Source: a bacterium
Lineage (GTDB): Bacteria > Bacteroidota > Ignavibacteria > Ignavibacteriales > Ignavibacteriaceae
Reading direction: 5' to 3'
DNA: 64,000 bases
NCBI GenBank assembly: GCA_016716565.1
Contig: JADJWC010000004.1
Span: 186,001 to 250,000, forward strand
A program made the translations under genes and the position numbers. Every line of letters starts with the position of its first letter. Position 1 is the stretch's first letter. Below the pieces are notes generated by a model that did not search any database, was not told the DNA's origin, and worked only from the letters and a program-made list of their open reading frames with translations. Below, piece by piece: positions 44,121-53,978 of this stretch.

Positions 44121-45386
44121 ATGGATAAATTTGTAATAAAAGGCGGTAAGACTCTTTCCGGTAGTGTAAAAGTAAGTGGATCGAAAAATTCATCTCTTGC
44201 CTTGATGCCGGCTTCTATTCTCGCATCGGGAAAATCTGTTCTCAAAAACACTCCTGAACTCAATGATGTATACACGATGTCAAAACTGATCAAACACCTC
44301 GGAGCCGATATAAGTTTTAACAATGAAATTCTCGAGATAGACACTTCAGGTATAAATGAGTTTACCGCACCTTATGAACACGTTAAAAAGATGCGTGCTT
44401 CGATATATGTGCTCGGACCTCTGTTAGCAAGATTCGGAAAAGCAACAGTCTCGTTACCCGGTGGTTGTGCCTGGGGTCCACGACCTGTTAATCTTCATCT
44501 TGAAGCGATGAAAAAATTAGGTGCGCAAATAGACTTGAAAGACGGTTATATAATTGCGGAAGCTAAAAATTTAAAAGGAGCTAAGATTAATTTTGATGTC
44601 TCATCTGTTGGAGCAACAGGAAATGCAATGATGGCCGCTGTTTTAGCGAAAGGTACGACTCTAATCAACAATGCTGCAATTGAACCGGAAATTACACAAC
44701 TTGCCGAGTTCCTCGTGAAAATGGGTGCGAAGATTAATGGAATCGGAACGAACACTCTTGAAATTCAGGGAGTTGATGAGTTACATTCTACGGAAATAAA
44801 AACCATTCCGGACAGAATAGAAACCGGAACATTGCTCGTTGCGGCTGCGATTACTAATAGTGAAATAACTCTTACGGACACTTCATCGGAATATCTTGAA
44901 GCTGTTCTTCTAAAGCTTGAAGATTGCGGATGCGTAATACAAAGAGAGAAAAATCAAATTACAGTTGATGCGACAAAAGATAAGTTAAAACCCGTATCAA
45001 TTACTACCTCCATATTCCCGGGATTTCCAACTGATATGCAGGCACAATGGACAACACTCATGTCAATCGTAAACGGTGTTTCAACAGTAACCGATACAAT
45101 CTATTTTGATAGGTTCAAGCATGTACCTGAATTGAATAGACTCGGAGCAAATATTGTTCTGGATCAGAATACTGCGATAGTTACCGGCGTGAATAAGTTA
45201 AAAGGTGCAAAAGTTATGTCGACGGATCTTCGTGCGAGTGCATGCCTCGTGCTGGCTGGTTTAATCGCAGAAGGAACAACTGAAGTATTACGTGTTTATC
45301 ACCTTGACAGGGGATACCAAAGAATTGAAGAAAAGTTAAAATCTCTTGGTGCTGATATTCAGAGAATCGAAAGTAAAGAATATTAA
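44121..45386 (+). CDS. murA: UDP-N-acetylglucosamine 1-carboxyvinyltransferase
   Basis: A 421-residue enzyme of the EPSP-synthase fold that makes the first committed peptidoglycan precursor from UDP-GlcNAc and phosphoenolpyruvate. The N-terminal 'GGKTLSGSVKVSGSKNSSL' and the catalytic loop 'LPGGCAWGPRPVNLH' with the fosfomycin-target cysteine (near residue 116) are intact, as are 'SVGATGNAMMAA' and 'ATDLRASACLVLAGL'-type (here 'STDLRASACLVLAGL') motifs. The ~200 bases before it, between the divergent tRNA gene and murA, hold no gene and probably its promoter. Confidence 0.97.
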   Translation: MDKFVIKGGKTLSGSVKVSGSKNSSLALMPASILASGKSVLKNTPELNDVYTMSKLIKHLGADISFNNEILEIDTSGINEFTAPYEHVKKMRASIYVLGPLLARFGKATVSLPGGCAWGPRPVNLHLEAMKKLGAQIDLKDGYIIAEAKNLKGAKINFDVSSVGATGNAMMAAVLAKGTTLINNAAIEPEITQLAEFLVKMGAKINGIGTNTLEIQGVDELHSTEIKTIPDRIETGTLLVAAAITNSEITLTDTSSEYLEAVLLKLEDCGCVIQREKNQITVDATKDKLKPVSITTSIFPGFPTDMQAQWTTLMSIVNGVSTVTDTIYFDRFKHVPELNRLGANIVLDQNTAIVTGVNKLKGAKVMSTDLRASACLVLAGLIAEGTTEVLRVYHLDRGYQRIEEKLKSLGADIQRIESKEY

Positions 45387-45387
45387 A

Positions 45388-47616
45388 ATGTCGTTGGAAT
45401 TTCTTAGAAAACATAATTTCCTGATTTTATACTTAGTTGTAATCGGAGGTGTAAATCTTTTTCTTCAAACACTTCCATTGACGAATGTTTTCGGTTATGA
45501 ATTTTCAGCAATCAATTCTTTGATTCTATCTTTTCTTTCTGGCATTTATATCATTTCAGTTTTTAAATCCTCTGAAAAAACAAAAAACTTTTTTAACACA
45601 AGCCAACTCTTTGAAGCATGGTTGTGGATGCTTTCAATTCCATTCATCATTTCAATAATCAAATCATTGGTATTTGGATTTTGTTCCTTCTGGGATGGTC
45701 TCCTTTTTTATTTGATCATTACTAGTCCGTCTGTTGTAATCGGAAGTGCGATTGGTGCGATTAGCTTTCACTTCGTTAAAAAGTTTAGATTAATATTTTT
45801 TATTCTCATCTATCTGCTGATATTATTGACTATCCCTATTCTGGAAATTTACTTTAATCCACAGATTTATTTATACAATCCACTGTTCGCATATTTTCCT
45901 GGTACCATCTACGATGAAGGCATAACTGTTGATTTCAATCTCATTTTATACAGAGTATTTAATCTGATCTTCTTCATCCTTATTCTTAAATATTTTATCA
46001 GATGGTGGGGAAAAGAAGCATCATTCAATAAAAGAACTTCATTTTTAATTCTTGTAATTCTTTTCAGCGGTGTGTTTTACATTTTTATCTCTCCGCTTTT
46101 TGGATACACGACAACTAATTCTTGCCTAAAAAGCTCTCTTTCAAATCGAGTTGAGTCAAAGCACTTCATAATATACGCAGATAAAAATATCGGGAAGGAA
46201 GAATTAGAATTAATTGTTCTTAATCAGGAATATTATTACTCAGATTTGACTAAATATTTTACCGAACAACCTGAAACTAAAATTACTTCGTATATTTTCT
46301 TCAACAGCGATCAGAAAAAAAATCTCTTCGGTTCGGGTGCTGCTGATGTTGCCAAACCTTGGCTTAATAGTATTTATGTTTCTGCTGATACATGGGAGAG
46401 TACGTTAAAGCACGAAATTGCCCACTGCTTCACAGCTGGTTTTGGTAGCGGAGTATTTAAAATTGCTGCAGGATTTAACCCAGCTTTAATTGAAGGTGTA
46501 GCAGAGGCTGCGGATGGTTTTTATGATGAAAATACTATTCATTTTATGGCAGCTCTTGCATATAAGAATGACTATAAGATTGATATAAATAATTTATTCA
46601 GTCATCTTAATTTTTTTGGAAGCGTTTCAAGTCTATCATACATCTATTCGGGATCGTTCATACAATATTTAGTTGAACAATTTGGAATTGAAAAAGTCAA
46701 ACAATTTTATAAGACAAATAATTTCAGCGAAGCATTTAAAACTAGTTTAGCTGAGGTTACAGACAATTACGAAATATTTTTGGACACACTCACTGTAGAA
46801 TACAACAAGGAACAGGCAAATTACTACTATGGCAGAAAAGCTCTCATTAGTAAAGTGTGTCCCAGATACGTTGCTTCAGCGTTGAACGAAGGATGGAAAC
46901 TTTATCAACAAAAGGAATTTCATTCATCAGAAAAAATATTTGCAGATATTCTTTCCAAAGCAGAGAACTATAGTGCTGTAATCGGACTTTCTAAAATTTA
47001 TGAAGATAGCGACTCTCTCTTTAGAGCGATTCAAAATCTGAATTCTTATGTGAGTACTTTTGAAAATACCAGCAGTGAATTTGATTTGAAATTCCGTCTG
47101 GCTGAACTGTATGTTAAAAATTCCGAACTTGCAAAAGCCTTTGAACTTTACTCATCGTTATCGTTGAACAATCCGAATAAAAGATTAAAATTGCTTGCTG
47201 ATACACGTCTGGCTTTAATAGAAAATGGTAAAATTGAAGCTTATGTTTTCGGAAGTGATTTTGACAAGTACGCGATTCTTAAGGAACTAAATTCAAAATC
47301 GTACAACTATTCCTCCATACCTTTGATGATCGATTTGAGTATTTCTTTAGAGGAGAGTTATGAGAGTTTTCTTTCATTCTTTAAAAATGATTTGGTAGTA
47401 AAGGACGATATCAGCAGCTATTCAGTATTAAAACTATCTGAATATATGTTGAAGAATTCTGATATTAAGAATGCAAGGAAGATGGCCGGCTTCGCACGAC
47501 GATATAAATTGAATGATAATCTGCTTAAACTGACAGAAGAGAACTATAAAAAAACGGAATGGTTTTTTAGAAATTCTGAATCGACTCTCGAACAGACAAC
47601 ATTTGGATTAAATTAA
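45388..47616 (+). CDS. Membrane protein with gluzincin-like metallopeptidase domain and TPR repeats
   Basis: About 742 residues. The first ~240 hold six to seven membrane helices. Next is a soluble domain (~255-480) with the zinc-binding 'LKHEIAHCFTAGF' (HExxH, near residue 348) and, downstream, 'LIEGVAEAADG', whose glutamate can be the third ligand; this is the peptidase-MA-like arrangement. The C-terminal ~230 residues are TPR-like helices ('SEKIFADILSKAENYSAVIGL' in part). It probably cleaves or senses proteins in the periplasm. The ATG at 45388, two bases after the murA stop, is preferred over a codon inside murA. Confidence 0.78.
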   Translation: MSLEFLRKHNFLILYLVVIGGVNLFLQTLPLTNVFGYEFSAINSLILSFLSGIYIISVFKSSEKTKNFFNTSQLFEAWLWMLSIPFIISIIKSLVFGFCSFWDGLLFYLIITSPSVVIGSAIGAISFHFVKKFRLIFFILIYLLILLTIPILEIYFNPQIYLYNPLFAYFPGTIYDEGITVDFNLILYRVFNLIFFILILKYFIRWWGKEASFNKRTSFLILVILFSGVFYIFISPLFGYTTTNSCLKSSLSNRVESKHFIIYADKNIGKEELELIVLNQEYYYSDLTKYFTEQPETKITSYIFFNSDQKKNLFGSGAADVAKPWLNSIYVSADTWESTLKHEIAHCFTAGFGSGVFKIAAGFNPALIEGVAEAADGFYDENTIHFMAALAYKNDYKIDINNLFSHLNFFGSVSSLSYIYSGSFIQYLVEQFGIEKVKQFYKTNNFSEAFKTSLAEVTDNYEIFLDTLTVEYNKEQANYYYGRKALISKVCPRYVASALNEGWKLYQQKEFHSSEKIFADILSKAENYSAVIGLSKIYEDSDSLFRAIQNLNSYVSTFENTSSEFDLKFRLAELYVKNSELAKAFELYSSLSLNNPNKRLKLLADTRLALIENGKIEAYVFGSDFDKYAILKELNSKSYNYSSIPLMIDLSISLEESYESFLSFFKNDLVVKDDISSYSVLKLSEYMLKNSDIKNARKMAGFARRYKLNDNLLKLTEENYKKTEWFFRNSESTLEQTTFGLN

Positions 47617-47620
47617 TTTT

Positions 47621-49024
47621 ATGAATGTAAGTGCTGAAATAACAAAATATATTTTCTTTCAACAGGCGTCTGAGCTTGCTGAAAGAATGAAAGTGGAGGT
47701 TTACATCGTTGGTGGATATGTTAGAGATTTAATCCTGGGAAGGGAAGGAAAGGATATTGATTTTCTGGTTATCGGCGATGTAATGAATTTTGCTCAGACC
47801 TTTGCAAACCAGCTCGGAATAAAAGATATAGTCGTTTACAAAACTTTCGGAACAGCACACTTCGTTTATGAATCACTGAACTTCGAGTTCGTTGCCTCGA
47901 GAAAAGAATCATATCAAAGATCGAGTAGAAAGCCGGAAGTGACTGAAGGAACTTTTCTTGATGACATTTCACGACGTGATTTTACAATCAATACTCTCGC
48001 CGTATCGATTATGAAAAATAATTTCGGTGAGGTAATAGATCAATACAATGGATTGCTGGATATTGAAAATAAACTTATAAGAACACCGCTTGATCCCAAA
48101 ATTACTTTTGATGATGATCCGCTCAGGATTTTGCGTGCGTTCCGATTTGCGTCTCAATTGAATTTTACTGTGGATGATTCAGTGCTAAAGGCTGCGGAAG
48201 AATACAGGGATCGTCTCGAGATAGTGTCACAGGAAAGAAAGACAGATGAGTTTCTGAAAATATTGAAATCACCGAAACCATCGGTAGGATTAAAATTGCT
48301 TCAGCATACTCATGTAATGCAGGTTGTCTTTCCTGAAATTTACCAGATGGTTGGAGTTGAACAAAGAGAAGAATATCATCATAAAGATGTTTTCTATCAT
48401 ACGCTCGAAGTTCTTGACAACATCTCACTTAAATCAGATGATGTATGGCTTCGTTTTACTGCGCTAGTCCATGATATCGCAAAACCAAGAACCAAAAAGT
48501 TTGTTGAAGGAACTGGCTGGACTTTCCATGGACATGAAGAGATCGGTGCACGAATGATGAAATCAATCTTTAAAAGAATGAAATTACCTTTGACAAAACT
48601 CGAATATGTTGAGAAGCTCGTTAGATTACATCTTCGTCCGATTGCACTAGTTAGCGATGAAGTAACCGATTCAGCAATACGCAGGTTAATTGTTGCTGCT
48701 GATGATGACCTGGATGATCTAATTACACTTTGCCGCGCTGATATTACCAGTAAAAATCCTGAAAAAGTTGAACGCTATCTTCAGAATTATGAAATCGTCG
48801 TTAAAAAAGTACTTGAGGTAAAAGAAAAAGATAAACTGCGGGCTTTCCAATCTCCGGTTAGTGGTGATGTTATAATGCAGGTTTGCAACATTGGACCGTC
48901 AAAGAAAGTAGGCGAGATTAAAACAGCAATTGAAGAAGCAATTCTCGATGGAATAATCGGAAATAACTATGAAGAAGCCTATGAGTATTTGTTAAAAACA
49001 AAAGACGAATTGCTTCAGAACTGA
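47621..49024 (+). CDS. cca: CCA tRNA nucleotidyltransferase-type enzyme with HD domain
   Basis: A 467-residue class II nucleotidyltransferase. The head domain has 'YIVGGYVRDLILGR' and 'DIDFLVIGD' with the catalytic aspartates, then 'DISRRDFTINTLAV' and the RNA-binding 'DPLRILRAFRFASQLNF'. An HD phosphohydrolase domain follows ('HHKDVFYHTLEVLD' and 'ALVHDIAKPRT'). This is the architecture of bacterial CCA-adding enzymes; separate CC- and A-adding forms or a poly(A) polymerase cannot be excluded. It would complete the tRNA above, which lacks an encoded CCA. It begins 4 bases after the preceding gene. Confidence 0.92.
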   Translation: MNVSAEITKYIFFQQASELAERMKVEVYIVGGYVRDLILGREGKDIDFLVIGDVMNFAQTFANQLGIKDIVVYKTFGTAHFVYESLNFEFVASRKESYQRSSRKPEVTEGTFLDDISRRDFTINTLAVSIMKNNFGEVIDQYNGLLDIENKLIRTPLDPKITFDDDPLRILRAFRFASQLNFTVDDSVLKAAEEYRDRLEIVSQERKTDEFLKILKSPKPSVGLKLLQHTHVMQVVFPEIYQMVGVEQREEYHHKDVFYHTLEVLDNISLKSDDVWLRFTALVHDIAKPRTKKFVEGTGWTFHGHEEIGARMMKSIFKRMKLPLTKLEYVEKLVRLHLRPIALVSDEVTDSAIRRLIVAADDDLDDLITLCRADITSKNPEKVERYLQNYEIVVKKVLEVKEKDKLRAFQSPVSGDVIMQVCNIGPSKKVGEIKTAIEEAILDGIIGNNYEEAYEYLLKTKDELLQN

Positions 49025-49028
49025 TCGA

Positions 49029-49457
49029 TTAAAATTTTACCCGCACACCAAGCTGATACATCCTGTTATTTATAACTGCTTCATCATTTCTGATATCCAT
49101 ATAAATATCAACCGGAATTTGCTCCTGTACTTTCTGTAATTCTTCTTCTGTGGATTCCAATCTGGATACATTTAAATAACTGGGTGAAGTTAATGCAGCG
49201 GTTGTGTCAGTTTCTGTTTTCTTTTCTTTAAAGAATAATGCATAAGCGAGGATGCCTGCAATAACAAGTCCGCCCACAATCAATAGTGTAGAATTGTCAT
49301 TGCTATCATCAGTTTGAGTTGTTCCGCCGCTACCGCCTCCGGGCACATCAAATATTCTGAGATTACTCTGAGAGAATGTTTCAGATGAAAGTATGGTAAC
49401 CGTGAGCACAAGTATTATTGCTACAGATTTAATTAAAAATCCTGAAATTGTTTGCAC
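49029..49457 (-). CDS. Small secreted or membrane protein, unknown function
   Basis: A 142-residue protein with an N-terminal signal peptide (ending ETFSQ), a Gly/Thr/Asp-rich linker, one hydrophobic helix ('LLIVGGLVIAGILAYALFF'), a charged segment and a short C-terminal part ending in Phe ('GVRVKF'). No known family. It converges with cca, only 4 bases apart, and diverges from the export operon to its right, with a ~280-base gap containing a palindrome. Confidence 0.7.
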   Translation of the reverse strand: MQTISGFLIKSVAIILVLTVTILSSETFSQSNLRIFDVPGGGSGGTTQTDDSNDNSTLLIVGGLVIAGILAYALFFKEKKTETDTTAALTSPSYLNVSRLESTEEELQKVQEQIPVDIYMDIRNDEAVINNRMYQLGVRVKF

Positions 49458-49673
49458 TTTTTATCCCTTTAATTTGTTGTGACTAATATACTGCAATTTA
49501 ACTCAGCTATTCAAGCGGCGATTTAGTGCCGATACTAAGTCAGGTTAAGCTAAATAGTTCCAGTAATATTAACCGAATAAATAATAATACTACCGCTTAT
49601 AATGTTAATCACATAAGTGCAGTATTCACTTTAATATTTTTGCAATGGGATTTATTCATTCAATAAAATAATG

Positions 49674-49688
49674 TAACATTGCATGTTA
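49674..49688. promoter_or_regulatory. Candidate operator palindrome upstream of the export operon
   Basis: A perfect 6-3-6 palindrome TAACAT-TGC-ATGTTA, about 50 bases before the TolC-like gene. The position and symmetry suit a TetR/MarR-type repressor site, though no regulator gene is adjacent. The ~280-base gap around it otherwise shows no gene. Confidence 0.3.
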
Positions 49689-49738
49689 TCTAACTGTCTA
49701 ATATATCAATCAGGGAAAAATTTAAATCGGAGATAAGA

Positions 49739-51094
49739 ATGCGATCTATTCTAATAATCTTTTTTACATTCATTATAGCTGGTTCTTCATTCAGTCAGGA
49801 AAAACTGACACTCGAAAAAGCAATCAGCATTGCTCTTCATAAAAATTCATCATTAATAATTAGTTCAAGCCAGATTGAAGGCTATGAATCCAGTGTTCAG
49901 GCAGCATATGGTAATTTTCTACCTTCGCTCGGTTTAAGTGCCGGCTGGGATTGGTCACGATCGGATGTAAAAGGAGTCGGTACGGTTGTGATAAATGGAA
50001 TTCCCGTTCCAAGAGTCAGCACAACATCAACTTCCAGAAATTACAGAGGTTCAGTTTATTCAGATTGGACACTTTTCGACGGGTTGGCAAATTTCGCTCA
50101 GCTTTCAAAAACTGAAAATGAATTACAGTCTGCACAATACTCTCTTGAAAGAGTGAAGCAGGATATTGTGTTCCAGACGATGTCATTGTATTACGATGTA
50201 GTTTATGCCGAACAGCTTCTACGTGTTAAGCAAGCTGATTTAAAATGGAATGAAAAAAATCTTGAAACAATTAAAGAAAGAAACAGGCTCGGCGCAGCAA
50301 CGCTTGCAGATGTTTATCAGCAGGAAGTTGCAAAGGGTAATGCGGAACTTGAACTGATAAGAACGGAAAATCAGCTAGAAACTTCGAAGAAGGATTTATT
50401 ATTCTACCTTGGTGAGGATGTTCTGCAGGAATATGTTTTTTCTGATTCACTTACAACTACAGATTCTGAAATCCTGAATTCTGATCTGTTGAGTGATTAC
50501 GAGAATATTTCAGATCTTGTTACTCAAGCAATGAATAAAAGATACGATTACCAGAGCGCTGTTTTAAATTATGAGAGTTCAAAAGAAGGGGTGACTATCG
50601 CAGAATCCGGACACTGGCCAAGTTTAACAGCAAACGGCAGCTATTCACTTTACACAGATAATCTTTCGACTCTCGATCAGTCAAAGACTCTCGGTTTCGG
50701 TTTGAGCCTAAACTTTCCTTTGTTCTTAGGATGGTCGGTTACAAACAGAGTACAGCTCGCTGAAGTTCAGTCAAAAATCAGCGAAGTTGAAATGAGTGAT
50801 CTTGAAAGAGATATAAAACGACAAATCAAAACGACCTTCCTGAATTTACAAGCTGTTCAAAAAGGATTGGTTGTAAGCGAAAAGAACATTGCTGCTGCAA
50901 GAGAAAATTTGAAGATAGAAGAAGAAAAATATGCTCTCGGTTCAGGCAAGTTGCTTGATGTATTGATAGTTAATTCGCGCTACACTGATGCGCTCACAAA
51001 CCTGTTAAATGCTCAGTTCGCGTACATCGTACAAAGCCAGCAGATGAGGTATTACCTCGGCATTTTGGATTATAAAATTTATGAACAACAATAG
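49739..51094 (+). CDS. TolC-family outer-membrane efflux protein
   Basis: A 451-residue protein with a signal peptide (ending SSFSQ) and the doubled long-helix plus beta-strand layout of outer-membrane efflux channels: 'LTLEKAISIALHKNSSL' at the start, 'GNFLPSLGLSAGWDWSRS' beta strands, and the second repeat 'YDYQSAVLNYESSKEGVTIAESGHWPSL' (quoted in part), ending with 'LLNAQFAYIVQSQQMRYYLG'. It is the exit duct for the HlyD-type adaptor, ATPase and permeases encoded next. The ribosome binding region is GGAGATAAG. Confidence 0.93.
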   Translation: MRSILIIFFTFIIAGSSFSQEKLTLEKAISIALHKNSSLIISSSQIEGYESSVQAAYGNFLPSLGLSAGWDWSRSDVKGVGTVVINGIPVPRVSTTSTSRNYRGSVYSDWTLFDGLANFAQLSKTENELQSAQYSLERVKQDIVFQTMSLYYDVVYAEQLLRVKQADLKWNEKNLETIKERNRLGAATLADVYQQEVAKGNAELELIRTENQLETSKKDLLFYLGEDVLQEYVFSDSLTTTDSEILNSDLLSDYENISDLVTQAMNKRYDYQSAVLNYESSKEGVTIAESGHWPSLTANGSYSLYTDNLSTLDQSKTLGFGLSLNFPLFLGWSVTNRVQLAEVQSKISEVEMSDLERDIKRQIKTTFLNLQAVQKGLVVSEKNIAAARENLKIEEEKYALGSGKLLDVLIVNSRYTDALTNLLNAQFAYIVQSQQMRYYLGILDYKIYEQQ

Positions 51095-51116
51095 ACTTTC
51101 TTAGGAGATAAATAGA

Positions 51117-52423
51117 ATGGCAAACGGAAAAAGAAAAAAATCAAAGAAGAAACTATTCATATTTGGTGGATTGGGTCTTCTTGTTCTCATCCTGGTAATC
51201 GTTGCCTTAGCGGGTGGCAGCAAGGAAAATATTATTCTGGTGCAGACTGAAAAGTTGCTAAGCGGAGCATTACTCAAACTGTAACAGCTACCGGAACGAT
51301 CGATCCAGAATTTAAAGTTGTGATCACTCCGGAAGTAACCGGAGAGATTATCAGCCTTCCTGTAAAAGAAGGAGACATCGTAAAAAAAGGTCAGCTTTTA
51401 ATTAAGATTAAAGGCGATCAATACATGGCTCAGAAGGATAGACTTGAAGCTAATCTCAAATCGGCAGAAGCAACACAGCAAATGCGTGATGCTGAATTGA
51501 AAAGAGTTGAGCTCGAGTATGATCGTGTTAAAGAACTTCACAGCAAAGGTCTCGCAAGCCAGTCTGAATTGGAAGCCGCAGAAACAAATTATCTTACTTC
51601 AAAAGCTTCTTATGATGCAGCAGCAGCAAATGTTCTTCAAAGCAAAGCCCAGTTGCGGGAAGTTCTTGAGACTTTGTATAAAACAACAATTTATGCTCCA
51701 ATGGATGGTATTGTAACTCAGCTCAATGTTGAACTTGCTGAGAGAGTTCTCGGAAGCGGTTTCAGCCAAGGAACAAATATTATGACCGTCGCAGATCTTA
51801 GCAAAATGCAGGCAGTAGTTGACGTTGATGAAAATGATGTTGTTCTTGTTTCAGTAGGTGATACGGCAAATGTAAAAATCGACGCCTTTGGTGATAAAAT
51901 TTTTCATGGAACCGTAGTAGAAATAGGCAATAGTGCAAAAGCTACTGGATTTGGAACTCAGGAACAGGTTGTGAATTTTTCCGTTAAGATCAATTTGATA
52001 GACCTTGATCCTAATCTTCGTCCCGGTATGTCCTGTAATGCTGACATTGAAACAGAAACGGTTAAAGATGTAATCAGTGTACCGATCCAGAGTGTTACTG
52101 CGAGAACAAATATTCCTGAAGAAAAAGATACAACAAAGGTTGAAAAATCTGAGAGTGGAAATGGACAAATGCCTAAGATGAATAAGCCAAAGGAAGTGGT
52201 ATTTCTTGCTAACAATGGAAAAGCAAAAATGGTTGTGGTTGAAACGGGTATCAGTGATGACAATTATCTCGAAATTAAAAGTGGATTAAAAGAAGGAGAC
52301 GAAGTAATCTCAGGAAGTTACCGTGCTATTTCACGCGAATTGGAAGATGATTCTATAGTAAGAGTTGAAGATAAAAAAGGTGGAGAAGGGAACCAGGAAA
52401 TGGTTGCCGACGAAGAAAACTAA
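51117..52423 (+). CDS. HlyD/MacA-type periplasmic adaptor (frameshifted gene)
   Basis: The start codon at 51117 (AGGAGA upstream) opens 'MANGKRKKSKKK' and a membrane helix, then 'ENIILVQTEK'. In that frame a stop comes at once (51282-51284). One missing base near 51254-51255 explains it: adding a G gives 'EKVAKRSITQTVTATGTIDPEFK', the standard adaptor start, continuing in the frame that is open to 52423. The body has the lipoyl/barrel-sandwich part ('GEIISLPVKEGDIVKKGQ'), a coiled coil (~90-150), and beta-barrel and membrane-proximal domains. It bridges the permeases to the TolC-like channel. Confidence 0.88.
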
Positions 52424-52440
52424 CCAATCCAGGAAGTAAA

Positions 52441-53163
52441 ATGAACATTATTAACATAGAACATATTGCTAAAATTTACCAGGTTGGATTGGAGGAAGTT
52501 CATGCTCTTCGCGATGTTTCACTCAGGATTGATAAAAATGAGTACGTTGCTATCATGGGTCCATCAGGTTCTGGTAAATCTACACTTATGAATATGCTTG
52601 GATGTCTCGATACACCAACTTCCGGCAAGTATGAATTTAACGGAGTAAATGTTAGCGAGATGAATGATAATGAACTTGCAAGGATAAGAAATAAGGAAAT
52701 CGGATTTGTCTTCCAGACATTTAATCTTCTTCCAAGATCTGATGCGCTCCACAATGTCGAGCTTCCATTAATTTATGCAGGTGTTTCATACCATGAAAGA
52801 AGGGAGAAAGCACTCAAAGCTTTAGTTGATGTTGGACTTGGAGACAGAGTTCACCACAAACCAAATGAACTTTCAGGCGGACAAAGACAGCGTGTCGCAG
52901 TTGCCAGAGCCCTGGTAACAAATCCTTCAATTATACTAGCAGACGAGCCGACAGGAAACCTCGATTCTAAAACAGGCGAAGAAATAATGCATTTATTCAA
53001 CGAGATTCACCAAAAAGGCAATACAATAATTCTTGTAACTCACGAAGAATACATTGCTGAACATGCTGCACGAATTATCAGACTGAAAGATGGTCTTATT
53101 GAAAAAGATGAAACTGTACAAAACAGATATATCCCTAAACCCAGACAAGCTACTTTAAGCTGA
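52441..53163 (+). CDS. ABC transporter ATPase, MacB/LolD type
   Basis: A 240-residue ATP-binding subunit: Walker A 'GPSGSGKST' near residue 40, Q-loop 'VFQTFNLLPR', signature 'LSGGQRQRVAVARAL', Walker B 'ILADEPTGNLD' and the H-loop 'LVTHEEYIAEHA'. It would power the three MacB-like permeases that follow. It is an ATPase only, with no fused membrane domain, so it resembles LolD-type organisation. Confidence 0.95.
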   Translation: MNIINIEHIAKIYQVGLEEVHALRDVSLRIDKNEYVAIMGPSGSGKSTLMNMLGCLDTPTSGKYEFNGVNVSEMNDNELARIRNKEIGFVFQTFNLLPRSDALHNVELPLIYAGVSYHERREKALKALVDVGLGDRVHHKPNELSGGQRQRVAVARALVTNPSIILADEPTGNLDSKTGEEIMHLFNEIHQKGNTIILVTHEEYIAEHAARIIRLKDGLIEKDETVQNRYIPKPRQATLS

Positions 53164-53257
53164 TGATTGAAATTTATTTTTTGGGAAAGAATTATACGTT
53201 GATTTCGGCGGGTGATGTTTTAATTTTATTGAACAATAAAAGCGAACAGGTTATTAT

Positions 53258-53842
53258 ATGAGATTCATACTTTTTGAACTGAAAGAAGGATTGCTGATTG
53301 CCTTTCGTGCACTTAAAGCCAATAAGGTTCGGACTTCACTTACAATGCTCGGTATCTTTATTGGAATTACTGTGGTTGTACTTATGTCAACTGCAATTAA
53401 AGGAATTGATAATTCCTTCCAGGATGGTATCAGTGCTTTAGGTTCGGATGTATTGTATATTGATAAATGGGCGTGGTTCTCAAATGAAGAATGGTGGAAG
53501 CTGCGTAACCGTAAAAGTATTACGATGGCAGACTATGAACATTTTAAATCTCTCGCAAAGCTTCCATTAGCCGTTGCACCTGTCATTAACTCTCAACAGA
53601 CTGTTAAAATAGGGGATAAAAGAGTTGACGGCGTCTTTCTCAACGGTTCAAATGCGGATTATGTTAAAACAACTAACTTCACATTTGATCAGGGAAGATT
53701 TTATAATGAAGTTGAAAGCAATGCATCAAGACAGGTTGCTGTAATTGGAAGTGAAATTTCAAAAAACTTTTCCCGAGAGGTGATGGTCTTGATAAAACAA
53801 TTAAAATCGGAAATGCAAACTTTAAAGTCGTGGGAATTTTAG
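53258..53842 (+). CDS. MacB-like ABC permease 1, N-terminal fragment (frameshifted gene)
   Basis: 194 residues: the first membrane helix ('VRTSLTMLGIFIGITVVVLMS') and most of the periplasmic MacB core domain. The true sequence leaves this frame near 53768-53771 (T4 run): one extra T gives 'NFFPRGDGLDKTIKIGNANFKVVGILAEQ', which continues in another frame to about 53925. A second missing base there passes into the frame of the C-terminal fragment ('AEHRGTVTFNVRAP'). With both corrections the gene is one permease of about 411 residues ending at 54491. Confidence 0.85.
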   Translation: MRFILFELKEGLLIAFRALKANKVRTSLTMLGIFIGITVVVLMSTAIKGIDNSFQDGISALGSDVLYIDKWAWFSNEEWWKLRNRKSITMADYEHFKSLAKLPLAVAPVINSQQTVKIGDKRVDGVFLNGSNADYVKTTNFTFDQGRFYNEVESNASRQVAVIGSEISKNFSREVMVLIKQLKSEMQTLKSWEF

Positions 53843-53978
53843 CTGAGCAGGGAAGCTTTATTCTTGGACCATTCAATCCCGATAACCAGGTATTTATTCC
53901 CATTGGAACGATATTTAAAACTTTATTGCAGAACATAGAGGAACTGTAACATTCAACGTTCGTGCGCCTAATCCTGCA

